In this document: positions 42,975 to 64,000 of the stretch, one piece after another
Numbering within the stretch: the stretch's first letter is position 1
How the letters are laid out: every line of letters begins with the position of its first letter
Assembly: GCA_963693305.1 (NCBI GenBank)
Contig: OY855912.1
Span: 10,000,001-10,064,000 of the forward strand
Reading direction: 5' to 3'
Length of the DNA stretch: 64,000 nt
From: Meandrina meandrites
Taxonomy: Eukaryota > Cnidaria > Anthozoa > Scleractinia > Meandrinidae
The notes under the pieces: generated by a model
Databases searched by the model: none
Told to the model about the DNA's origin: nothing
The model's input: only the letters and a program-made list of their open reading frames with translations
Made by a program: the position numbers and the translations under genes

Positions 42975-44760
42975 TAATCTCTAGCTGACAGAAGATTATC
43001 AGTGTCACGCGACAAAGGTCAACCTAGCCGATTTCAAAATAAATTTTATGCGACGCTTAATCTTCACAGCAATCTATCAAAACACATTCCGGCAATTGAA
43101 CGTCAATCGTAAACGCTGTACAGAGAAAAGAGTGTACACACGCTAGCACGAAAACACGCAAACAACACGCAAACTTGAATTTGTCTGCTTGGAACTTGCT
43201 TCTTTTACTCCCAATGCAAATCAAAATGAACTAGACGCTTAACTGCGTGTACTCGGGCTTCTCTTTTAAAAAATTAACTTGGATCAGGCTGTTTACATAA
43301 CCTCACACGACAATAATTATAGTAAACATACTTCGCATTGCGAGATCTCATGTCTTTTCTCGCTTTTATTGTCACCATTGAATAATTGTTTACATTTCCG
43401 GTTGAGTAAATAGCTTTCAACATTCTCTACATAGCCATCTACATACGACATGAAGTGCTGGACAAGAGCATATGCTGTTACAATAATTGAAACGATAAAA
43501 ACAAAGCAAGATAAACCCAATGAAACAAAAAAAGAAAAAGCAAAAATTGAAAGAAAGAATATAGTTACCCAAAAGCTGCTTGAAGTACTCATTTCGTTTT
43601 TCGTTTCTTCTTTTAGAGCGCAACTAAGCTTAAATATGGTGTCCATTGCATCTTCGAGAACATTCTTGTGTTGATAAGGAAAACTCTGTTGCATGTCTGT
43701 AGTCCAGTTTTTCGCAATGCTTGAGTGCTCAACAGCGTCAGTTCCCGCAAGTATTGATGATTCTCTTAGCGTTTCAAACTCCATTATATAGATAGCTCAC
43801 TATAAAATCTAGGCTTCTGATAAAGGTTTCACTCGGAAGAGTTCGCTCGTAAAGTTCTCTCGTATTAAAGTTCATGCACCTACCCGCTCCGAAGTAGTCA
43901 TCAACATGTTTCAGTGTGGGTGTACAATCGATTTCGCGTTCTAGAAATCACACTAAATATTTCAACCTTTACAATCCTTGAGATTCTACCGAAAAGAGAG
44001 TCAAACGAGACAGCTTCGTACCGTGTATCGCTTTTCACTTTATCACCTCGTGTCGACCTCGTGCCTCTCCACTGTAATTTGAAAATCGATTGTGAACATA
44101 TTTTATTTTTATTTTACAGCGAAATTGAAAGCGAAGTTTGTGTAATCGCTAGCTGACAGAAGATTATGAGTGTCACGCGACAAAGGTCAACCTAGCCGAT
44201 TTCAAAATAAATTTTATTGGACGCTTAATCTTCACAGCAATCAAAGAATGCAAGATGAAACCTATTATGCTCATGGCACTATCAAAACACATTCCGGAAA
44301 TTGAACACTTGGACGATTTAATTCGTCACTTGTTAAATAGAAGGGACCAGAAGAACACTCTAGTTTCAAGGACAAGATAAAATCTGGAGCGAGATTTATT
44401 CCTAGTAGAAGACCACCTATCCCAACAGCGAGAGGACCTTTCCGCAAGTAAAATAAATTTTATTCGACGCTTAATCTTCACACCAATCAAAGAATGCAAG
44501 ATGAAACCTATTATGCTCATGGCACGCGACAAAGGTCAACCTAGCCGATTTCAAAATAAATTTTATTCGACTACTATCAAAACACATTCCGGAAATTGAA
44601 CACTTCGACGATTTAATTCGTCACTTGTTAAATAGAAGCGACCAGAAGAACACTCTAGTTTCAACGACAAGATAAAATCTGGAGCGAGATTTATTCCTAG
44701 TAGAAGACTACCTATCCCAAAAGCGAGAGGACCCTTCCGCAAGTAAAGAATGAACAACAA
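42975..44760. repeat. Nested local duplications
   Basis: A block containing GCGACAAAGGTCAACCTAGC and CAAAATAAATTTTAT occurs at about 42979, 44146 and 44525. A second block beginning ACTATCAAAACACATTCCGG occurs at 44279 and 44573, a 294-bp period. The second block reads as a short peptide (MKPIMLMALSKHIPEIEHL) with the same in-frame stop in both copies, so it may be an exon remnant. Confidence 0.7.
43317..43784 (-). CDS. Possible small two-helix membrane protein (155 aa)
   Basis: No family recognised. The minus-strand frame starts MEFETLRESSILAG. It has a soluble acidic N-terminal half of about 68 residues, two hydrophobic segments separated by a short turn (WVTIFFLSIFAFSFFVSLGL and FVFIVSIIVTAYAL), and a charged C terminus ending CEVCLL. 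It sits between two copies of a local repeat. A TATATAA lies directly upstream of the ATG. Length and amphipathic organisation argue for a real gene. The lack of a known domain and of splice evidence leaves doubt. Confidence 0.45.
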   Translation of the reverse strand: MEFETLRESSILAGTDAVEHSSIAKNWTTDMQQSFPYQHKNVLEDAMDTIFKLSCALKEETKNEMSTSSSFWVTIFFLSIFAFSFFVSLGLSCFVFIVSIIVTAYALVQHFMSYVDGYVENVESYLLNRKCKQLFNGDNKSEKRHEISQCEVCLL

Positions 44761-45106
44761 AACTCACAGTATAAGGAATCAAAATAGCGGTCGCAGAAGA
44801 CAGGGATTGTGAAAGCGAAGTTTGTGTAATCGCTGGCCATATAAAACAACGAATCGACTTACTCGATTTGCACTCCTTTTACAACTTGTGGTGGCTGAAT
44901 TAAACTGTTGTTGCTTGGATGATAACCCTCAAAATGGCAGCGATAACAGACCATGTTGTCATGATATCAGAACCTGGCCGACTGTACTGACTGACGCAAT
45001 GGCTCCGAAACGGGGTCTCGCAGGCTTGCGGTTGTACAAATTAGTGCAAAATATCTATTTTAATCGTGAATAGAAAACGGGTTGACAGATGGTTGACAGA
45101 CGTAAC

Positions 45107-46446
45107 GCGACTCCCCTTGGTTCGGGTCTTTTGGCGTAACAATTTCGTGTTCGGGCCTGTAACAGTCTTGTGTGCGAATTTAGACGTTTCTACAGCACAA
45201 TCGCTTTTAGCTATGTACATTAATGAAGTTGAGTTCCCGAGGTTTCTTCTAGTATTATTTGATTGATAAACCGTGCAAAAGTTGTTTAATAAAATTTATC
45301 TCTAATTGTGCTTCATTTTGTTTGACCGTTGTTTTCGTTTGTAGGATACAATATTTTGACAGCTGTAACGTTGAGTTTGCTGGAGATTACAGGCCACTCA
45401 TTTGTTGGGCAACGAGCCACAAAGGACAAGCAGTTGCTGTGTCTTTATTTTATCCACCAAATAGGTTGATTTTGTTGTGCTTGCTACTAATGGATCTGTG
45501 TAGAACTTTTTACTAGTGTTATTTTCTATAATGTGGACCCCGAACTCCAACGTTGTCAGGTGTGACGTATGATTTGTTTACATAAATACCAACGTCTACA
45601 GAACGGAAGTGGCAAGCTTTTTGTCCATAATGCGTAACAAGCTAAAAGAGTATGTTACCAAAGAACAGTTGCGTTGCGATCAGCTTTTTTTGTGCTGACT
45701 CAAGTCTTTTTTTTTTCATCTTGTTTGCGCTTTGAAAATCGTTTGATGAAAGGAAACATTTTCTTCTGTCATGGTTGCGACTCCCCTTGGTTCGGGTCTT
45801 TTGGCGTGACAATTTCGTGTTCGGGCCTGTAACAGTCTTGTGTGCGAATTTAGACGTTTCTACAGCGCAATCGCTTTTAGCTATGTACATTAATGGAGTT
45901 GAGTTCCCGAGGTTTCTTCTAGTATTATTTGATTGATAAACCGTGCAAAAGTTGTTTAATAAAATTTATCTCTAATTGTGCTTCATTTTGTTTGACCGTT
46001 GTTTTCGTTTGTAGGATACAATATTTGACAGCTGTAATGTTGAGTTTGTTGGAGATTACAGGCCACTCATTTGTTGGGCAACGAGCCACAAAGGACAACC
46101 AGTTGCTGTATCTTTATTTTATCCACCAAATAGGTTGATATTGCTGTGCTTGCTAGTAATGAATCTGTGTAGAAGTTTTTACTAGAGTTATTTTCTATAA
46201 TGTGGACCCCGAACTCCAACGTTGTCAGATGTGACGTATGATTTGTTTACATAAATACCAACGTCTACAGAACGGAAGTGGCAAGCTTTTTGTCCATAAT
46301 GCGTAACAAGCTAAAAGAGTATGTTACCAAAGAACAGTTGCGTTGCGATCAGCATTATTTGTGCTGACTCAAGTCTTTTTTTTTTCATCTTGTTTGCGCT
46401 TTGAAAATCGTTTGATGAAAGGAAACATTTTCTTCTGTCATGTTGG
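45107..46446. repeat. 670-bp tandem direct duplication
   Basis: Copy 1 (45107-45776) and copy 2 (45777-46446) are nearly identical, both beginning GCGACTCCCCTTGGTTCGGG. Each contains a possible acceptor (TTTTCGTTTGTAG) before GATACAATATTT. A one-T deletion in copy 2 shifts the following frame. High identity implies a recent duplication or possible assembly error. Confidence 0.9.
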
Positions 46447-46959
46447 AGGGCGTAGAAGAACTTTAGTAGTGTTTAGTTCCTCAGTTTTTAAACGGAAATA
46501 TTTTACATTCAACTTGAATTTTTAACTGTTCAACACATTGAGCCAAACAGCCCCTGCTGAATATTTAAAAGGGAGTTACCTTGGACAGCTGTACGATTAA
46601 TGCACCATTGTGCAAGGAACAGAGACCCATACAGCCCTCGCTGACTGTTTTAAGCAAGAGAGTTACCTTCGAGTACTCAACATTTTGCAAGGGAGCTACC
46701 TTTTGAGTGCTCCACATTTACACAAATAGCTTTGAACTAGCTCAATTCATCTGCAATAACTTTTAGACTTCACTGCAATTGAAATATGCCATTCATATTT
46801 CCAACTATTCATATTTACAACTATAGAACATACGTAAAGTATAATTCGAATACATATAAGGTGAAACTTTTGGTGTCTGATTATGACTGTTGTGCTTTTA
46901 ATGAACTGGGTGCAATATCAAAGTCTTAATTTTCTTCGAACAAGTTCTGTGTGAGTGAA

Positions 46960-47367
46960 ATGTTGCATTTCATTGTCGTGCATATGACAATTTTAAAGCA
47001 TAAGAATTCACCTTTTTTTTGCACTTGCTGTTATGACAGAATGTTAAATAAATTGAAATTCTGTCAATGGGTAATGTACCATGTTTTCCATAGAGTGATC
47101 TCTCTGAGTGGTGACGTTGAAGAAAACCCAGGACCACCAGATTATCGCAACGCAAATACTAAAGTAGTAGCACGTAGTGGTCAACTGCATCTTAACTGCC
47201 TCCAAAAAAAACTAGTACATTATACATCAAGGATTACATTATGTTCTCCCCAAAAGACACTCTCAGCCTCCTACAGTAAAAGAAATGCGTCACACATGGA
47301 CATGATTTCTTTTCCCACTCCTATTCCCTTCCGTCCATCGCCACCAACACTCGCACAAACACATTAA
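46960..47367 (+). CDS. Short frame with 2A ribosome-skipping motif
   Basis: ATG 46960 (or 47041) opens a frame whose residues at 47110-47136 read GDVEENPGP, a perfect match to the D-V/I-E-x-N-P-G-P 2A signature. There the ribosome releases the first product after Gly and continues with Pro. A hydrophobic stretch (QWVMYHVFHRVISLS) precedes it, as usual for functional 2A. After the motif the protein has no recognised domain and stops at 47365-47367. In animals, 2A sequences are known near the N terminus of some non-LTR retrotransposon proteins and some NLR-type immune proteins. With no RT visible, a 5' LINE fragment is the likeliest source. Confidence 0.6.
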   Translation: MLHFIVVHMTILKHKNSPFFCTCCYDRMLNKLKFCQWVMYHVFHRVISLSGDVEENPGPPDYRNANTKVVARSGQLHLNCLQKKLVHYTSRITLCSPQKTLSASYSKRNASHMDMISFPTPIPFRPSPPTLAQTH

Positions 47368-50300
47368 ACGATGAGGTCATCGCTCCCAAAAACAGTCGTG
47401 GGCTCATAGGGCCCCTTTGATTTCCATTCGTCGTGCTTCTATTCGTGTTAATCCTGTTTTTCGCGCTGCTCCCAATTAACCGAAGGCTGGAACAGGCTAG
47501 AATGCAAAAATACCGTATTCTCCTCACGCACTTTTTTTTTCTAGCTATCGGTCGTGCGAGAGTGAAACACGTGCGATCACACCCCTTTTCGTTCGCGCTC
47601 GTTCAAACCCCCCGCGGTTTTTAATTTGCTTGCGCGTTCTCGACTTTACTGAGGGTCTGGGAAGAGATGCAAAAGTCACGTGTGTCGATCGTGATCGGTA
47701 CTGTTCTCTTAGCGCGCTAGGGAACGCTCTGGTGCCAATTCAAGTCCCCATGCATAGAGCAGCGCGGTTAATCAATAAATTGTCGGCACAAGAATGATTA
47801 TTACACTTATTTTTTGCTGATTAAAATCGGTAGATTTTAAAAAATCCAGGACTGATCCCTAAAACTTGCATTTAAAAATTCCGTAAAATAAAGGAAAGGA
47901 ATTACAAGTTGCGGAATTCGAAACAGTCTTTTGCGTCATGCATGCAGAAGTGACTTCATGCTATGCTTATCTCATCAACCCCAACTACCGGCCCACTCTG
48001 TTTTCATTTTACGCAGTTTCGCGCTTAAACAAACAAATTGCATTCCAATCAGTCTTTCGAAAGTCAGTTATGCGTAAAAACCTTAAACGTTGGCCAGCAG
48101 GAGGCCAAAAGGACCTGAAAAGAGCCATCTGTTTCGCACCGGAAAAATTAAGAACTCAATAAATATTACATCGGAAAGAAATCTATGATATTTATTGTTT
48201 GCAACCAAACTGCACTTTCGTGAGCTGATTTTACTGTTGCCATGACAACTAGATGTTTATGTATATGCAGGCTAAATAGAATACATTTTTAATTTGTTGT
48301 GATGTTGATAAGGTCTCCAAGCATGACTTGACCTCTACTCACACATAATTTTTTCCGGGTTCAATTCAGTTCGAAGGTTTCGTGACTACTTAAGCTGTTA
48401 TTGTAGTCAGTTTGTCCACGTAGCTTTGAAAATGAAATATAAAAAAACAAAGCACTTTAATGAGCTCTTTAGAGGTGAAAAGCTTTTTAGGTAAGCCGGT
48501 TGTCAACAAAGCGAATATCGGAGGCCATAAAAATGCAAAAACGCAAAGATGACATCAGTTCGTTGTATTCGCTTTTAAAATTTTTTTCCATGTCAGTGAT
48601 TCTCTGCACGAAACAAAGCGGGATATTTGCAAAGGCTTTTATTCTTTTTAAATTATATTGCTATTTCGTAGGAGTTTTATATGAAAAATCTCAAGCGCAA
48701 GTATTTTTGCTTCAGTACTAATTCGACCTCTTTAGCCAATATCACTGACGGTCATTTTTGGCCTTTTATGCCGCCAGTTTCCAGTGTGAATCGGCGGTTT
48801 ATCACTTGTTCAGCGCTCAGGCCAACTGAGGGCGTGGGAGGCGGGGGCAAAACTACTTCTTTTCACATCTTGCTAGACCGCAGAAATGGTGTTCAGCGGA
48901 GAGCTTTTATGGGAGGGGTCTTCAGTTTCAAATAAGGCCTTATCTGATCCACCACTTTGGTTCAGAAGGGAAGAGATAGCTTAAAGGCAACATTTTCAGT
49001 TTCAAAAGATAAATCCGTAAAATCCGCGCTCGCATATTCAAGATGACGTAAAGGAATGTTCTTAAATAATTGATTCAAAAATAAGTAATAATAAGACCGA
49101 TGGAAAGAATCGATGGGTTGAATAAAAGTCGAGAGCTAGAGGTGACCTTTACGGTAGACACGATCGGACAATTACCACTGCTAAATCCCAAGCGTTCAGT
49201 TAGTTGGGGAGCAACGCGAAGCATGGCTCAGTAAGCACGCGAACGGTGAGGGAAAAAAATGGCGAGAGAGAGCTTCTACCCCACGCTCCGTTGAAATTAC
49301 TGATTTTAACGAGAATTGACGTCCGGGAAACAATGTCTCCTGTAGATAGATAGCCGAATAATTATCGAGTTATACGTGTAATGTATATGCTAAGCCACCG
49401 CAACCGTATCACGTTAATTAAAAGGAACACTGTTATTCCTGAAATATCACATTTTATAAGAATGGCCGGCTTGCTATAATTGCGCTTTAAGAAATTTCAC
49501 CAGAATGACAGCTTTGATTTCTGGACATCCTGTCCAAAAATCAATCGCAATCCACTTCCATCCTTGCAATCCTGTACTTCTTCCTCAAAATAACTGTTCT
49601 ATCTTTTAATCAAATTTGTTTGCGTATTTGGTGGCATTTGGCAATATAATGAGGAAATTAGAAAATAGAAATTTCTATGATCAGCCGTGATATAGTGTCG
49701 CTTACAAAGATTGCAAATGCGTATGAAGCTCCCGGAGGACTTTTCATTTTTCAAGACCTTTATTAAACCGGCGGGCTTGTATAACAGAAAACAGAAATAA
49801 AATGAACTTTTTACATTTATTGCTTTAGTGCCGCGTGTTTAGTAACACATTTTTACAAACTAATAGCTGTAAATAGTGAATGTTGTGGATTAATTTTCGT
49901 GTTTATAATTTGTCGATATTAATTTTGCAGTATTAACATCGGTCAGCTAAGCACTAAACATTTCTTAAATTAAAATAGATGAGTGTTGTAATAACAAGCA
50001 CATCGATACGCTAATGATGCCTTTTATCTTCCTGCCCATTAAACTGTTGATACTTATTCAGAAACTTGAATCAAAGCTTGAGTTTTCAATCATTTGATGC
50101 GTAGCCAAAACCTCGGCCTGGGAGGTTTTTGCTCGATTTGCGCAAAATGTAAATCTTCGCGAAAATAAAACTCCCATAAATAGAAATTGTCCTTCTTGGG
50201 ATATTCGTGGAGCCGTTCTGTTGCCCTGGTGATCACGATCTAAGTGTAATTTTGTTGGAACGATTTAATTTTATATGAGTTACAGTTCTGAGTATAGGAA

Positions 50301-51230
50301 ACATTCGATCAGACGAGATCAAAGGCAGCCAGTCCTGGGCTGGACGGGAATGCTGATTAATAAATGCCGTATTTAATTGCTACTCAATGAATTATTTCCC
50401 AGTTCAACCAAAATAACTCATTCGACAAAGATAGTATTATTGTTTTTCTGGCGCTACATCATATAATGACATTATTTTCTCTTCTTATTACAAATATATG
50501 TGACCTTCGGACCGGAAGCTTAACGCGGCGTTGTATTGCCCGGCAACCATTGTTAATTTTCGCGCGAACTGAGAACGAGCCTTTAATAAATGATCTTACA
50601 TTTTATCCCTGGAGCAGTCTGCATTCAAAAGTAGTCTTTTAATCTTGAAAATTGCTATCAAAATAAATTTCAGATACATCAGCATAAGTTGCACCCTGAC
50701 CGGCAAGAGAGACTAAAAACATTCTCATCAATTATTTGATGAGAACGGCAAATTGATTCAAAAAATTTGCCAGAAAACCTGGAAAGGTGACACCTGCTAT
50801 TGGGATATTTTTAGATTTTAATTACCTATAAAAAAGTTTTGCAAGAGCGATCCGTTGGTATTTGGCGATTTCCGCAAAAAAGAGATTGCTTTGGTGTTTG
50901 CGTTTCGGTATGAGAGCAGTACTTGGAATCATACTTCGTAGGGAACGCAAGATTGAGAATCTTTAGTAAAAAAATAAGTTTTATTTCCATTCCCCGTTTG
51001 GTAAGCCTATCTACTATGGCGTTGCTTTGTCACTGATTGTAATTCTGCAGATTTCCGGTACTGCCTCTTGTCTTAAAGATCTTGAAATAATGAAACTCTG
51101 CTCAATACGGTTCGAAATTCAAGTGAAGATAAACCCTTGACTTTCTGAAATAAAGGATTTTTTTGTGAGATATCAATCTTGTTTCGAAGCTGGTGTAAAG
51201 GAAGTTTTTTTTGAAACGCCAAGAAATTGG
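47368..51230. other. Intergenic upstream of PKC
   Basis: No gene is recognised. 47926-48045 is the inverted partner of 41961-42069. About 49200-49300 (CGAAGCATGGCTCAGTAAGC, AATGGCGAGAGAGAGCTTC) looks like a dispersed repeat. The rest is AT-rich single-copy-looking DNA that may include distal control sequence of the kinase gene. Confidence 0.45.
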
Positions 51231-51250
51231 CTCCGATAGATGCCCATCCA

Positions 51251-51329
51251 TATAAGGAACGCGCGCGTGACGTCAGCTCAGTTAGCGGAAAACCAAAGCA
51301 AGTGCAGATGGTTGGTGCGGAGAGCTAAG
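51251..51329 (+). promoter_or_regulatory. PKC promoter core and 5' UTR
   Basis: TATAAGG (51251-51257) and a perfect CRE palindrome TGACGTCA (51268-51275) lie 55-80 bp before the ATG at 51330. The start of transcription probably lies near 51280. The initiation context CTAAGATGG is favourable. Confidence 0.5.
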
Positions 51330-63405
<12,076 letters not shown>

Positions 63406-64000
63406 GTAAGTACAGTATGACTCAAAGATAAGCCAAACTCATTTACATTTGCAACTCAAGTCAAGACGTTTGCATTTGCAGTCAAACGCATTGGTGAAGC
63501 TCATTAGTAGATCTCATCACACTTCAAAATCACTTTACACAACAGAATGCTAAACTTTTTTGTGACATTCACCTTTGCATTTCTTTGGCATCTGTGGGAA
63601 TATTTCTCTTTCGGAACACTGAAACAAATGCTATCCAAAGAACAGTTTTCTCTGATTTCCGGAATGTGTAGGATGAAGAGATGCAAATTCATTTGTCATG
63701 TGAATGGAAAACAAAAAATTCTGGGTCCTATGAGCCTCTACACAGTGAGTGCAAAACACGAGTACACCTGTATATAACTTCAATCTTGTTGGGCAAAAAC
63801 ATTTTCAATGAAAAATAAAACGAAAAGAAAAGAAGCTATTGCATGTATTACAATCCCAGATTTACATAAAATTGTAGTTTTTGATTTCAATCGCCATATC
63901 CTTTAGGTTGCCTGTTAAAACAATTAGACTACTCACCCTTGTTTTCTGTGAGCGATAGTCAACTCGGCCGCACCTTGCTGACTATTTAACAACCCTCCAA
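63406..64000 (+). other. PKC intron 11, partial
   Basis: No further PKC exon is found before the window ends. The short open frames here have no kinase motif. Confidence 0.75.

Noticed and set aside
47926..48162. Plus-strand 74-codon frame
   Set aside because: It mostly overlaps the inverted repeat shared with 41961-42069 and has no recognised domain.
51240..51329. Upstream extension of PKC
   Set aside because: It has no ATG in frame and contains the TATA-like and CRE elements. The family starts at the MAD... codon.

Overview
The window is nuclear DNA from an animal, most likely a cnidarian and probably a stony coral. It is AT-rich, has GT-AG introns and TATA/CCAAT promoters, and carries many short inverted-repeat transposons, LINE 3' ends and tRNA-derived SINEs of kinds familiar from anthozoan genomes. 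The one clearly orthologous gene is a conventional protein kinase C. The species assignment is inference.

Region 1 (1-4.5 kb): no gene is recognised. It holds fold-back repeats, a 5'-truncated LINE on the minus strand (3212-4213), a long G-run and a terminal-inverted-repeat element.

Region 2 (4.5-32 kb): this is the most unusual part. It is an array of tandemly duplicated units on the plus strand, each built from an upstream control region, a short promoter, one or more non-coding exons of about 70-86 nt, and one short coding exon. Four units encode intact stand-alone GIY-YIG nuclease-like proteins of 116-124 aa (7346, 11961, 21798 and 27593) that keep the catalytic Tyr/Tyr/Arg/His/Glu/Asn pattern. 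A fifth GIY-YIG gene (31059) has a Ser/Pro/Arg/Lys-rich tail of seven 15-residue repeats and a disturbed N terminus. The 3' end of a lost sixth copy remains at 4545-4840. One unit has the same kind of promoter and leader exons but leads to an unrelated 89-aa helical protein (17036). Four units share a pair of TTCN3GAA (STAT-type) palindromes. Promoters of two types carry CCAAT, CRE-like and TATA elements, and a TGAGTCA plus GGGCGGGAA module recurs in the introns. I infer an inducible small-nuclease gene family that may respond to stress or immune signals. Expression data would be needed to test this. The units at 21.1-25.3 and 27.4-30.4 kb form a segmental duplication. A hAT remnant, a second inverted-repeat element and a 440-bp palindrome arose in one copy only, and the other copy shows the empty site.

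Region 3 (32-51 kb): gene-poor. It holds an intronless single-pass membrane protein (35263-35892, plus), a possible small two-helix membrane protein (43317-43784, minus), a LINE end split by another element, several MITEs with readable target-site duplications, a head-to-head pair of TTAA-flanked elements, a 670-bp tandem duplication, and a short reading frame with a perfect 2A ribosome-skipping motif (46960-47367) that probably comes from a non-LTR retrotransposon.

Region 4 (51.3-64 kb): the 5' two-thirds of a conventional PKC gene on the plus strand. Eleven exons encode 471 complete residues: pseudosubstrate, C1A, C1B, Ca2+-binding C2, hinge and the kinase N-lobe. The gene runs off the right edge just before the catalytic HRD loop. 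Intron 1 is GC-AG and intron 5 is about 7.7 kb.
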